Positions 45,625 to 53,923 of a DNA stretch of 64,000 nt are shown here, piece by piece (position 1 is the stretch's first letter; every line of letters begins with the position of its first letter). The DNA comes from Wenzhouxiangella sp. 15190 (GTDB taxonomy: Bacteria > Pseudomonadota > Gammaproteobacteria > Xanthomonadales > Wenzhouxiangellaceae): positions 39,683-103,682 of the forward strand of contig NZ_QVMV01000030.1 in the NCBI RefSeq assembly GCF_003417465.1. Reading direction: 5' to 3'. Under the pieces are notes generated by a model, which did no database searches, was not told the origin of the DNA, and saw only the letters and a program-made list of their open reading frames with translations. Both the position numbers and the translations under genes were made by a program.

Positions 45625-45748
45625 AGAAAATGGAAACTAGAAAATAGTAAATAGTGAATAGAAAATGGACAGGAATCGAGTCCGCTTACAAGAGCAGTGA
45701 CCTGCTGCGGAGTCGCTCTATTTTCTATTTTCTATTCTCTATTTTCTT
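45625..45748. repeat. Inverted pair of heptamer repeats (TCTATTT type)
   Basis: The left arm (about 45626-45667) has GAAAATG, GAAACTA, GAAAATA, GTAAATA, GTGAATA and GAAAATG. The right arm (about 45717-45748) has TCTATTT, TCTATTT, TCTATTC and TCTATTT. About 50 bases separate them. The pair fills the metG-rnfA gap and ends 8 bases before the rnfA start, so the rnfA ribosome-binding site is inside or against it. Confidence 0.85.
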
Positions 45749-45756
45749 GCAAACGC

Positions 45757-46335
45757 ATGGACATCGCCCTCATCGTCATATCGGCCGCGCTGGTCAACAA
45801 CTTTGTACTTGTCCAGTTCCTGGGCCTGTGCCCCTTCATGGGCGTGTCGAACAGTGTCTCGTCGGCCTTCGGCATGTCGGTGGCCACGGCATTCGTGCTC
45901 ACCCTGGCTTCGGTGGCCAGTTACATGGTTACCGAGTGGCTGCTTGTACCGCTGGGCCTGGAGTACCTGCGCATCGTCGCCTTCATCCTGGTGATTGCCG
46001 CGCTGGTTCAGCTGACCGAGCTCTACATGCGTCACGCCGCACCCCTTCTGCATCGGGTGCTCGGTGTCTACTTGCCGCTGATCACCTCCAACTGCGCCGT
46101 ACTCGGCGTGGCCCTGCTCAACGTGCGCGAGCAGCACAGCCTGGTCGAGTCGGCCTTCTACGGCTTCGGTGCCGCGCTCGGTTTCGGGCTGGTGCTGGTC
46201 ATGCTGGCCGCCACGCGCGAGAAGCTCGCCATGGCCGACGTGCCGGCAAGTTTTCGCGGCGCGCCCATCGGCCTGATCACGGCCGGCCTGATGGCGCTGG
46301 CCTTCATGGGCTTCGCCGGGTTTGCGAAGCTGTAA
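45757..46335 (+). CDS. rnfA: Rnf electron transport complex subunit A
   Basis: RnfA is one of the two related six-helix subunits of the Rnf (Rsx) ferredoxin:NAD oxidoreductase in the inner membrane. The 192-residue protein has [21 protein letters not shown] and [14 protein letters not shown], the two conserved Cys-containing half-helices that bind iron-sulfur in the membrane. The start at 45757 gives MDIALIVIS. Its usual partner rnfB lies 3.3 kb downstream beyond four unrelated genes. Confidence 0.95.
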   Translation: MDIALIVISAALVNNFVLVQFLGLCPFMGVSNSVSSAFGMSVATAFVLTLASVASYMVTEWLLVPLGLEYLRIVAFILVIAALVQLTELYMRHAAPLLHRVLGVYLPLITSNCAVLGVALLNVREQHSLVESAFYGFGAALGFGLVLVMLAATREKLAMADVPASFRGAPIGLITAGLMALAFMGFAGFAKL

Positions 46336-46346
46336 CCTCCCTTATC

Positions 46347-46374
46347 AGGGAGTCTCTGAACAACGACTGCTAAG
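46347..46374. repeat. GGAGTCTCTGAACAAC motif, partner near 63.9 kb
   Basis: The block AGGGAGTCTCTGAACAAC closely matches AAGGAGCCTCTGAATAAC at 63923-63940. It begins 11 bases after the rnfA stop, at the point where the non-rnf gene block starts. It may be the end of a mobile element or a shared structural motif. Confidence 0.45.
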
Positions 46375-46416
46375 ATAGTCATCGAACCGGTCTCGACTCA
46401 CTGAAGGAGCACAGTC

Positions 46417-47733
46417 ATGAGAACCATCCTGCTATTCATCAGCATTTTCCTGCTGGCCGCCTGCAATTCCGAAACGGCCACCAGTCCCGATCAAGAGACA
46501 GCGTCGGCCGATACCGACACCCCGGCCGCGACCGAGCCTGCTTCGGAAGACGCCCAGGCGGAAACCACCCAACCTGAAGAGGAAGCCACCGCGTCCCCGA
46601 AAACGGCGGAAACACGCGACCGTGAGGCACCGCACCTGGAACCGGCCTTCGCGGGCCAGACGCGGGCACCCATCCCTGACGAGAGCGAAGACTGGACGCT
46701 CGAGACCGTGACCGAAGGCCTCGAACATCCCTGGGCGATCGAGTTTCTGCCCGACGGTTCGATGCTGGTGACCGAACGGCCCGGCCGCCTGCGCCACGTG
46801 AGCGCCGACGGAAACGTCTCCGAGCCGCTGGCCGGCGTGCCCGAAGTGGACAACCGCAGCCAGGGCGGCCTGCTGGACGTGGCGATCGCACCCGATTTCG
46901 AGTCGAGCCGCACGATCTTCCTGAGTTTCTCCGAACCGCATGAGGACGGGACCAACAATACCGCCCTGGCCCGCGCACGCCTGAAGGAGGACCGTTCCGG
47001 CCTCGAAGACATCGAGGTCATCTTCAGTCAGCAGCCGGCCGTGGAATCGACCGGGCACTTCGGCTCGCGCATCGTGTTTGAAGACGAAGACACGCTGTGG
47101 CTCACCATGGGTGACCGCCAGGGCCATCCGGTGCGCCAGAACGCGCAGGACCCGACCAACCATATCGGCACGATCGTGCGGTTGAATTTCGACGGCTCCG
47201 TGCCGCAGGACAATCCATTCGTCGATCACGAGCAAAATGCCCCCGAAATCTGGTCGTACGGCCACCGCAATATCCAGGCCGCGGCCAAGGATTCGGACGG
47301 TACCCTCTGGGCGATCGAGCACGGACCGCGCGGCGGTGACGAACTCAACCGCCCCGAAGCGGGCAAGAACTACGGCTGGCCGACCATCTCCTACGGCATC
47401 GAATATCGTGGCGGCGACGTCTACGAGGGCCGCACCGAAGCCGAGGGCATGGAGCAGCCGATCTATTTCTGGGATCCGGTGATCGCGCCGTCCGGCATGG
47501 ATTTCTACACCGGCGAGGCCTTCGAAGCCTGGCAGGGCGACCTGTTCGTCGGGGGGCTGCGGGAAGAACGCGTCTCACGCCTGGTGCTGGACGGCAACCG
47601 GGTCGTGGGTGAGGAATGGCTGGAAATCGGCAGCCGGGTTCGCGACGTGAAGACCGGTCCGGACGGCGCCATCTACCTGGTCACCGACGAGTCCGACGGG
47701 CAGGTGCTGCGCATCGTGCCCGACAACGGCTAG
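46417..47733 (+). CDS. PQQ-dependent sugar dehydrogenase family lipoprotein
   Basis: The 438-residue protein has a lipobox (FLLAACNSE), an acidic Thr/Glu/Pro-rich linker of about 80 residues and a six-bladed beta-propeller like soluble glucose/aldose dehydrogenase (YliI/Asd). Blocks include VTEGLEHPWAIEFLPDGSMLVTERPGRL, SQGGLLDVAIAPDF, WLTMGDRQGHP, WSYGHRNIQAAA and EHGPRGGDELN. It probably oxidises sugars in the periplasm using PQQ; no PQQ synthesis genes are in view. It lies between rnfA and rnfB. Confidence 0.9.
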   Translation: MRTILLFISIFLLAACNSETATSPDQETASADTDTPAATEPASEDAQAETTQPEEEATASPKTAETRDREAPHLEPAFAGQTRAPIPDESEDWTLETVTEGLEHPWAIEFLPDGSMLVTERPGRLRHVSADGNVSEPLAGVPEVDNRSQGGLLDVAIAPDFESSRTIFLSFSEPHEDGTNNTALARARLKEDRSGLEDIEVIFSQQPAVESTGHFGSRIVFEDEDTLWLTMGDRQGHPVRQNAQDPTNHIGTIVRLNFDGSVPQDNPFVDHEQNAPEIWSYGHRNIQAAAKDSDGTLWAIEHGPRGGDELNRPEAGKNYGWPTISYGIEYRGGDVYEGRTEAEGMEQPIYFWDPVIAPSGMDFYTGEAFEAWQGDLFVGGLREERVSRLVLDGNRVVGEEWLEIGSRVRDVKTGPDGAIYLVTDESDGQVLRIVPDNG

Positions 47734-47743
47734 AAATCTTGCG

Positions 47744-47769
47744 GCGGCCCGGCCTCGTCGCCGGGCCGC
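47744..47769. terminator. GC-rich hairpin after the sugar dehydrogenase
   Basis: GCGGCCCGGC and GCCGGGCCGC form a perfect 10-bp stem with a 6-base loop, 11 bases after the stop codon. No T-run follows, so it may attenuate, stabilise the message or terminate weakly before the PH-domain gene. Confidence 0.45.
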
Positions 47770-47793
47770 ATTCCAACCGAGGGGACCCCGATC

Positions 47794-48360
47794 ATGACAA
47801 ACCGCAGCCCGGTGCTGCGCGAAGCCAGCATCAAGCCGGAAGTCATCCGCTATCAGATGTGGGGCACGGCCATCCTGGTGACCTGTACGGTGGTTGCAAT
47901 TCCGCTCCTTCCCCTGATCCTGCCGATCGTTTACTACTTCACCAAACGCTATTACGCCCGGCTCGAGATCGTCCTGACCCGGCGCGATCTCAAGGTTCGC
48001 CGCGGCATCTGGAACGTGGAGGAAAAAAGCGTACCGCTGGAGAAGATTACCGACCTGGCCCTGAATCAGGGGCCGATCATGCGCTTGTTCGACATCAAGG
48101 GCATGAAGGTCGAAACGGCCGGTCAGTCGTCGGAAGGGGCACTGGTGACCATCGTCGGCATCGACGGCGTCGACGAGTTTCGCGACGCCGTTCTCGATCA
48201 GCGCGATCGCGTCAGCGACTGGCAGGAAGAGGATGAAGACGCCGCACGACCGCAAGCCGGTGCCCGCGAAGAGGCGACGGCGGGCTCGCTCGAAGTGCTC
48301 GGCGAGATCCGCGACAGCCTCAAGCGCATCGAACAAAACCTGGCCGGGCGGGCCGACTGA
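47794..48360 (+). CDS. Bacterial PH (YdbS/YdbT-type) domain membrane protein
   Basis: The 188-residue protein has two close hydrophobic segments (GTAILVTCTVVAIPLLPLIL) followed by a bPH2 domain with YYARLEIVLTRRDLKVRRGIWNVEEKSVPLEKITDLAL and LFDIKGMKVETAGQS. A disordered C-terminal part ends in a short helix (GEIRDSLKRIEQNLAG). Such proteins are of unknown function, though linked to export or membrane organisation in some bacteria. The TGA overlaps the next ATG by one base. Confidence 0.87.
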   Translation: MTNRSPVLREASIKPEVIRYQMWGTAILVTCTVVAIPLLPLILPIVYYFTKRYYARLEIVLTRRDLKVRRGIWNVEEKSVPLEKITDLALNQGPIMRLFDIKGMKVETAGQSSEGALVTIVGIDGVDEFRDAVLDQRDRVSDWQEEDEDAARPQAGAREEATAGSLEVLGEIRDSLKRIEQNLAGRAD

Positions 48361-49142
48361 TGTCCGAGCAAGACGACCCGGCCGGCAATTCCGATGAGTT
48401 GCCGTTTGCCGCTCCCTGCCGGCGCCTGTCCGCGATCGAGCCGTTCGGGTGGTTGCGTCTCGGCTGGGCCGACCTGAGGGCCGCACCCCGACAAAGCCTG
48501 TGCTACGGCGTGATCATGCTCTTGCTGAGCTATGGCATCACGGCGGCCACGTGGTTTTTCGGCAATATCGGACTCTACCTGGGGCTGGTCTCGGGATTCG
48601 TCTTCGTCGGGCCCTGGCTCGCCTTGACCCTGTACGCCATCAGCCGCCGGCTGGAGAACGGTCGGCGGGTCAGCCTGGGGCGCAGCATGGGCGATGCCGC
48701 GCGTGCGGTCGGCAACGCGCTGATCTTTGCCGTGATCCTGACGGTGGTATTCCTGGTCTGGGCCCGGGCGGCGACCATGGTGCACGTCTTCTTTCCGCCC
48801 ACCGAGAACCCCGGCTGGTCGGAACTGCTGCCCTTTCTGGCCGTGGGCACGGCAGTGGGTGCGGTCTTCAGCGCAATCATTTTCGCCGCCAGCGCCTTCT
48901 CACTGCCGATGCTGATGGACCGCCGCACCGACACGGTCACCGCCGTTGTCACTTCGGTCAACGCCATATTGCGAAACAAGGGGGCGATGGCAGTGTGGGC
49001 CGCCATCATCGTGGGTTGCGTGGTGGTGGGTGCGGCCACAGCCTGGCTTGCCTTCATCGTGCTGCTGCCCTTGATCGGCCATGCAACCTGGCACGCCTAC
49101 CGGCGCACTATCGACGCCAGCCAGTGGCCCCTGCTGGACTAA
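48360..49142 (+). CDS. DUF2189 family membrane protein
   Basis: The 260-residue protein has about six membrane helices and begins with the family opening RRLSAIEPFGWLRLGWADLRAAPRQSLCYG. ALTLYAISRRLENGRRVSLG and a C-terminal HATWHAYRRTID are typical of DUF2189. The function is unknown. It is translationally coupled to the PH-domain gene and ends 4 bases inside the convergent cupin gene. Confidence 0.88.
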   Translation: MSEQDDPAGNSDELPFAAPCRRLSAIEPFGWLRLGWADLRAAPRQSLCYGVIMLLLSYGITAATWFFGNIGLYLGLVSGFVFVGPWLALTLYAISRRLENGRRVSLGRSMGDAARAVGNALIFAVILTVVFLVWARAATMVHVFFPPTENPGWSELLPFLAVGTAVGAVFSAIIFAASAFSLPMLMDRRTDTVTAVVTSVNAILRNKGAMAVWAAIIVGCVVVGAATAWLAFIVLLPLIGHATWHAYRRTIDASQWPLLD

Positions 49143-49507
49143 TCAGCTTCTTCTTTCGTTTCGTGCTCGGTGCCCGGCTCGTGTTCCGGCGGGGAGTAGG
49201 TGGTATAGAGCTTCAGCATGCCCGAACCCGTGTTTTTGAAGTTGTGCCAGGTTCCCGACGGCACGATGCTGACATCGCCGGCGTGCACCGTCTCTTCACG
49301 ATCGCCGATCTTGGCCACGCCTTCGCCGTCGACGAACCACAGCAGCTGGTCGTGACCTTCGTGCACCTCGCCGCCGATTTCATCGCCTTCAGGGATGGCC
49401 ATCAGCACCAGCTGGCTGTTGCCACCCGTCCAGATCACCTTGCGGAACTCGTCGTTGTCCCGGGCCATCTGCACGATCGGAAGCGTTGTCTTGTCTGTTT
49501 CGCTCAT
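49139..49507 (-). CDS. Single-domain cupin protein
   Basis: The 122-residue protein has one cupin barrel. The first motif is GEVHEGHDQLLWFVDGEG, with His and Glu metal ligands. The second is IVPSGTWHNFKNTGSGMLKLYTTYSPPEHEPG. The ending with EHEPGTEHETKEEAD is common in small cupins of unknown substrate. It is the only minus-strand gene between rnfA and rnfB. Confidence 0.88.
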   Translation of the reverse strand: MSETDKTTLPIVQMARDNDEFRKVIWTGGNSQLVLMAIPEGDEIGGEVHEGHDQLLWFVDGEGVAKIGDREETVHAGDVSIVPSGTWHNFKNTGSGMLKLYTTYSPPEHEPGTEHETKEEAD

Positions 49508-49621
49508 TGCCTGTCCTCACTGTTCCCATGATTGCATTTGAATTGTCCCTGATTCCGGCCCCATGGCACTTGCTTCAAATCAACGGCCACGAAATGGATC
49601 CACACGCACTATCATGACCCC

Positions 49622-50179
49622 ATGGTTACCGCCGTCCTGACACTGACCGCCATGGCGCTCGTCATAGGGGCCATCCTGCTGTGGGTCAGCCGCCGACTGG
49701 CGCCGGACGAGGACAGCCTGGTCGAGCAGATCAACGAGTGCCTGCCGCAGACTCAATGCGCACAATGCGGCTACCCGGGCTGCCGACCCTACGCACAGGC
49801 CATCGCCGACGGGGAGGCCGACATCAACCAGTGCCCGCCCGGTGGCGAGGAAGGTGTGAGAAAACTCGCCGAATTGCTCGACACCGAGCCCAAGCCGCTT
49901 GACGAGTCGCGCGGCGAGCACAAACCACCGATGGTCGCCGTGATCGACGAGGATCGCTGCATCGGCTGCACGCTTTGCATCCAGGCCTGCCCGGTCGATG
50001 CCATTCTGGGCGCGCAGCGGCAGATGCACACCGTCATCGCGGCCGAATGCACCGGTTGCGAGCTTTGCATCGAGCCCTGTCCGGTCGACTGTATCGACAT
50101 GATCGAGGAATCCCGGCCCAGTACCTGGCCGCGACCACAACCGATCCCGATCCGGATCCGGGAGGCCGCGCATGGATGA
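49622..50179 (+). CDS. rnfB: Rnf complex iron-sulfur subunit B
   Basis: RnfB accepts electrons from ferredoxin. The 185-residue protein has one N-terminal membrane helix, a 4Fe-4S site in [19 protein letters not shown], and two ferredoxin-type clusters in [16 protein letters not shown] and [16 protein letters not shown]. It overlaps rnfC by 8 bases. It heads the rnfBCD part of the split cluster. Confidence 0.96.
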   Translation: MVTAVLTLTAMALVIGAILLWVSRRLAPDEDSLVEQINECLPQTQCAQCGYPGCRPYAQAIADGEADINQCPPGGEEGVRKLAELLDTEPKPLDESRGEHKPPMVAVIDEDRCIGCTLCIQACPVDAILGAQRQMHTVIAAECTGCELCIEPCPVDCIDMIEESRPSTWPRPQPIPIRIREAAHG

Positions 50180-51701
50180 CCTGCTTCCCGGCGACCGCAT
50201 CCACGGCTTTCCCGGCGGACTGAAACTCGAGCACCACAAGGCGGTCGCATGCGAGCGGCCGGTTGCACGTCCCCCCATGCCCGAGCGCCTGTTCATCCAG
50301 GTCGTGCAACACCAGGGTGAATCGGGCCGGATTGTGGTCGAACCCGGCGAGTGGGTGGCCAAAGGTCAGGCACTGACCGCAGCCGGCGACGATTTCATCG
50401 TTCCCGAGCACACGCCGAGCTCCGGCACGATCGAAGCGATCACCGACCACCCGGCCGCCTTCCCGCCGGGAGGCACACAGCAGGCCATCGTGCTCGTACC
50501 CGACGGCCGGGACGAGTGGACCGAGCGCAACCCGCTTTCCGACTGGCGCAATGCATCCGGGACGGCCATCGTCGACCACCTGCATCGAGCGGGCATGGCG
50601 GGACTCGGCGGCGCCATGTTTCCCACTGCGGCCAAGCTCCGTGGCGACTGGCCCGGTATCCACAGCGTCATTCTCAATGGCGCCGAGTGCGAGCCCTGGA
50701 TCGCCTGCGACGAAATGCTCATGCGCGAACGCCCCCGCGACGTCATCGAAGGCGGCCTGATCCTGGCGCGCGCCGCCGGCGCCGAACGGGTCGTCATCGC
50801 CATCGAAGATCGCATGGGTGCGGTGGAGGCGAAACTGCGCGAGGCCCGCCGGGAACTCGACGCCGAGAGAAACGTGCGCATCCGCAAGGTCTTCACCGTC
50901 TATCCCGAAGGCGGCGAGCGCCAGATCATCCAGGCCCTGACCGGCCGCGAGGTGCCTCACGATGGCCTGCCCCAGGACCTCGGGGTCATCGTGCACAACG
51001 TCGGAACGGCCGCGACAGCCCGCGACGCGGTCGTCGAAGGCAGGCCGCTGATCGAGCGCATCGTCACCGTCACCGGGCCCGGAATCGCCGAGCCGCGCAA
51101 CCTGCTGGCCCTCGTCGGAACACCCTTCAATCACCTGGTCGAGACCGCCGGCGGTTATCGCGGCGAGGTCACGCGGCTGATTCTCGGTGGACCGATGTCG
51201 GGCACGGCCCTGGCCAGCGACGAGATCCCGGTTACCAAGGGCAGCAACTGCGTCCTGGCCCTGACCGACAACGAAACCGCGCCGACGCAACCAACCCTGC
51301 CCTGCATCAACTGCGGCGAATGCGTCCGCGTCTGCCCGGCCCGTTTGCTGCCGCAGACCCTTTTCAGGCTGATCGAGGCCGAAAACTACGACGCCGCCGC
51401 CGATTATGACCTGCCTGACTGCATCGAATGCGGCTGTTGCGCGGCTGTTTGCCCGAGCCATATCCCACTGGTCGACTATTACAAACACGGCAAGGATGAA
51501 CTGACCCGACGCCGACTCGACCGCCGCCGGGCGGCCCTGGCGAAGCGACGCTACGAGGCGCGGGAAGAACGACTGCGTCGCGAAAAGGAGGAGCGGCAGG
51601 CCAGGCGGAAGGAACGCGAAGAGAAGCTCAAGCGCCCGGAAGAGGCGCAGGACGAAATCCAGGCCGCAATCGAGCGAGCAAAGAGAAACAAGAAAACATG
51701 A
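50172..51701 (+). CDS. rnfC: Rnf complex NADH-binding subunit C
   Basis: RnfC carries the FMN and NADH sites and is related to the complex I flavoprotein subunit. The 509-residue protein has the glycine-rich region [33 protein letters not shown] and two 4Fe-4S motifs, [17 protein letters not shown] and [22 protein letters not shown] lysine/arginine/glutamate-rich coiled tail of about 70 residues follows, shorter than in E. coli RsxC. A 182-base gap holding an inverted repeat separates it from rnfD. Confidence 0.96.
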   Translation: MDDLLPGDRIHGFPGGLKLEHHKAVACERPVARPPMPERLFIQVVQHQGESGRIVVEPGEWVAKGQALTAAGDDFIVPEHTPSSGTIEAITDHPAAFPPGGTQQAIVLVPDGRDEWTERNPLSDWRNASGTAIVDHLHRAGMAGLGGAMFPTAAKLRGDWPGIHSVILNGAECEPWIACDEMLMRERPRDVIEGGLILARAAGAERVVIAIEDRMGAVEAKLREARRELDAERNVRIRKVFTVYPEGGERQIIQALTGREVPHDGLPQDLGVIVHNVGTAATARDAVVEGRPLIERIVTVTGPGIAEPRNLLALVGTPFNHLVETAGGYRGEVTRLILGGPMSGTALASDEIPVTKGSNCVLALTDNETAPTQPTLPCINCGECVRVCPARLLPQTLFRLIEAENYDAAADYDLPDCIECGCCAAVCPSHIPLVDYYKHGKDELTRRRLDRRRAALAKRRYEAREERLRREKEERQARRKEREEKLKRPEEAQDEIQAAIERAKRNKKT

Positions 51702-51710
51702 AAACCTTTT

Positions 51711-51860
51711 GTCCACAGATGAACACGGATAAACACAGATTATTAATGATCCGTTCGATCAGTTCCGGTAGGTCTCACATAGGATCCAGCTCTGCGACAG
51801 CATCTGCCCTCATCCAATCAAGTTCTTTCATCTGTGTTCATCTGTGTTCATCTGTGGACA
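51711..51860. repeat. Inverted pair of decamer repeats between rnfC and rnfD
   Basis: The left arm (51711-51740) reads GTCCACAGATGAACACGG then TAAACACAGATT. The right arm (51826-51860) repeats TTCATCTGTG three times and ends TGGACA. About 85 bases separate them. It is the same family as at 14.64-14.80 kb, but the internal spacers look unrelated. It splits two genes that normally touch. Confidence 0.87.
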
Positions 51861-51882
51861 ATATTTCAAGAAAAGAACAGCA

Positions 51883-52929
51883 ATGAAATTCGAGCTTGCA
51901 GGTGCGCCTCATCAACCGCCCGCCGCCAGCGTGGGTGGGGTCATGCGGCAGGTGCTCTATGCGCTGGTGCCGGCGGTGGTCGCGCACGTGTGGTTTTTCG
52001 GTTACGGCATCCTGTTCCAGATCGCGCTTGCCGTCGCATTCGCGGTGGGCCTCGAGGCGGCGATGCTGAAGTTGCGCGATCGCCCCATTCGGCTGTTTCT
52101 GTCGGACTACAGCGCGGTGGTGACGGGCGTGCTGTTCGCCCTGTGCATGCCCCCGCTGGCACCCTGGTGGATCGCGGCAATCGGCATGTTGTTCGCAATC
52201 GTCATCGCCAAGCATCTCTATGGCGGGCTCGGCTACAACCTCTTCAACCCGGCCATGGTCGGCTTTGCCGCCGTCATCATCGCCTTCCCGCTGGAGCTGA
52301 GCCAGTGGGTGTTGCCCCGCTCCCTCTCGCCGGGCCTGCCCGGCCTGCTCGAAACAGCACAGGCCATATTCACCGGCCACCTTCCAGCCAAGCTGAACTG
52401 GGACGCCGTCACCGGCGCCACGCCGCTGGACGAACTTCGAACTGGCGTGCGCGAAAACCTGCTGGTCACCGAAATCCGAAATGCCCCGATCTTCGGCGAC
52501 TTCGGCGGCCGGGGCTGGGAGTGGATCGCCAACTTCTACGCCCTGGGCGGAATCTACCTGCTGTGGAAGCGCGTCATCTCCTGGCATGTGCCCGTGGCCG
52601 TCCTCGCGACCACGATCATCGTCTCCGCACCGCTGTGGCTGCTCGGCCCCGACACCAACCCCTCGCCGCTGCAGCACATCTTCTCCGGCGCGCTGGTTCT
52701 GGGCGCGTTCTTCATCGCCACCGACCCGGTCAGCGGCTGCAGCACGCTGCGCGGCAAGCTCCTCTTTGGCGCCGGGGTCGCGATCCTTACCCTGGTCATC
52801 CGGCGCTGGGGCGGCTACCCCGACGGCGTCGCCTTCGCCATCCTGCTGATGAACATGACCGCCCCGCTGGTCGACCGACTGACCCGGCCGAGAACCTACG
52901 GGCACGGAAACAGCAGCTCGGGCTCATAG
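51883..52929 (+). CDS. rnfD: Rnf complex membrane subunit D
   Basis: RnfD is related to NqrB and has about nine to ten membrane helices. The 348-residue protein has the FMN-attachment region AVTGATPLDELR, YGGLGYNLFNPAMVG and the C-terminal FFIATDPVSGCSTLRGKLLFG block. The ATG at 51883 follows the right repeat arm by 22 bases, and the frame upstream of it is repeat sequence. The next rnf gene, rnfG, is 4.4 kb away. Confidence 0.95.
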   Translation: MKFELAGAPHQPPAASVGGVMRQVLYALVPAVVAHVWFFGYGILFQIALAVAFAVGLEAAMLKLRDRPIRLFLSDYSAVVTGVLFALCMPPLAPWWIAAIGMLFAIVIAKHLYGGLGYNLFNPAMVGFAAVIIAFPLELSQWVLPRSLSPGLPGLLETAQAIFTGHLPAKLNWDAVTGATPLDELRTGVRENLLVTEIRNAPIFGDFGGRGWEWIANFYALGGIYLLWKRVISWHVPVAVLATTIIVSAPLWLLGPDTNPSPLQHIFSGALVLGAFFIATDPVSGCSTLRGKLLFGAGVAILTLVIRRWGGYPDGVAFAILLMNMTAPLVDRLTRPRTYGHGNSSSGS

Positions 52930-52942
52930 AGCAGCTGGCTCA

Positions 52943-53839
52943 CTACCGGCTGATATTCGTGGTCTCGAAACGATCTGCGAATATGAAACCGGGGTCGGAC
53001 GAGAGCGTGTAAGCGCTGGCCCGGGCAGCTTCGCTGGAATAGTAGTCAGCGGAGGGTGCCTTGCCCCAGGCGGAGAAGAAGTAGGTCGTATCGGAGGCCA
53101 ATCCAGTTGCCTTCGCGCTCTCCGCCGACCCTTCGTACACCAGGATCGCATCTGGATCGGCAGGGCCCGAAGGCTCGGCGCCGGGGCGCGCGAGCACACG
53201 AAAGTGTTCTCCCTGACTGCCCGACCAGGATAGCGGGATCTCGGACTCCGTGGCGCTGCCCTGGTCGGCGGTTATGCTCAGCGGAACCGGCGGAGCGGCC
53301 CTGATCGCGAGGCTGGCCGCGTGCGCCCAGCCGTCCTGGGTGGCGTTCTTGCCGGCATCGCCAACGGCGTAGAGGGTGTAGCTGGTGCCCAACGGGGTGT
53401 CGTTCGGCATCGTCAGATTGACAGCATAGCTTGCGGCCCCGTCCTGGGGCAGCTTGAGTGCCTGGCTTTCGTTGGTATGTGTGATCTGCGTACCGCTATC
53501 GCCGGTCCTGGCCGGCTCGCCGCTGACGACACTGAAAACGGGTTGGTGAGAGGCATCATTGGTGATCGCGGCGGTGAACCCGACCTCGGCGTTCGCGATC
53601 TGGATCTCGGAGACGGTGATCAAGTACTCGACGGTCACACCGGGCAGAAGCGCCTCAGGGCCCGTCGACTGGGTGCTTACGCCTCCGGCCGAACCGTGGC
53701 AGCCGCCGCAGCCGTTGCCTACATCGCCGGGACGCAGGGTGCCGTCAAAATCTCCGGAGGAGGAGGCGAGTACTTCTTCAAAAGGCGCAAGCACCAACAG
53801 GCCGATAACGGCGCACACACAAGCTCTGGACATCGACAC
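52943..53839 (-). CDS. Secreted CxxCH protein with choice-of-anchor V-like and fibronectin-like regions
   Basis: The 298-residue protein has a signal peptide (AVIGLLVLAPFEEVLA) and near its N-terminus NGCGGCHGSAGG, with a CGGCH motif that could hold a haem c. This arrangement fits the choice-of-anchor V family as I recall it. The second half (about 195-285) looks like a fibronectin type III domain (PLSWSGSQGEHFRVLARP, LASDTTYFFSAWGKA). It ends GFIFADRFETTNISR, sharing an IF-A/S-DRFE motif with the next gene upstream. The function is unknown. It sits against the rnf genes in the opposite direction. Confidence 0.75.
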   Translation of the reverse strand: MSMSRACVCAVIGLLVLAPFEEVLASSSGDFDGTLRPGDVGNGCGGCHGSAGGVSTQSTGPEALLPGVTVEYLITVSEIQIANAEVGFTAAITNDASHQPVFSVVSGEPARTGDSGTQITHTNESQALKLPQDGAASYAVNLTMPNDTPLGTSYTLYAVGDAGKNATQDGWAHAASLAIRAAPPVPLSITADQGSATESEIPLSWSGSQGEHFRVLARPGAEPSGPADPDAILVYEGSAESAKATGLASDTTYFFSAWGKAPSADYYSSEAARASAYTLSSDPGFIFADRFETTNISR

Positions 53840-53890
53840 CGGAGTTCTCCCGTCTTGAGGACCTTCCCGGGTTCATGAGCGGGCAGAGAC

Positions 53891-53911
53891 GCGCGGCGAA
53901 GTCCGCCGCGC
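53891..53911. terminator. GC hairpin downstream of the large secreted protein gene
   Basis: GCGCGGCG and CGCCGCGC form a perfect 8-bp stem with a 5-base loop, 12 bases past the stop codon of the minus-strand gene. There is no T-run, so termination is uncertain. Confidence 0.4.
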
Positions 53912-53923
53912 GCCGCCCGGCGC

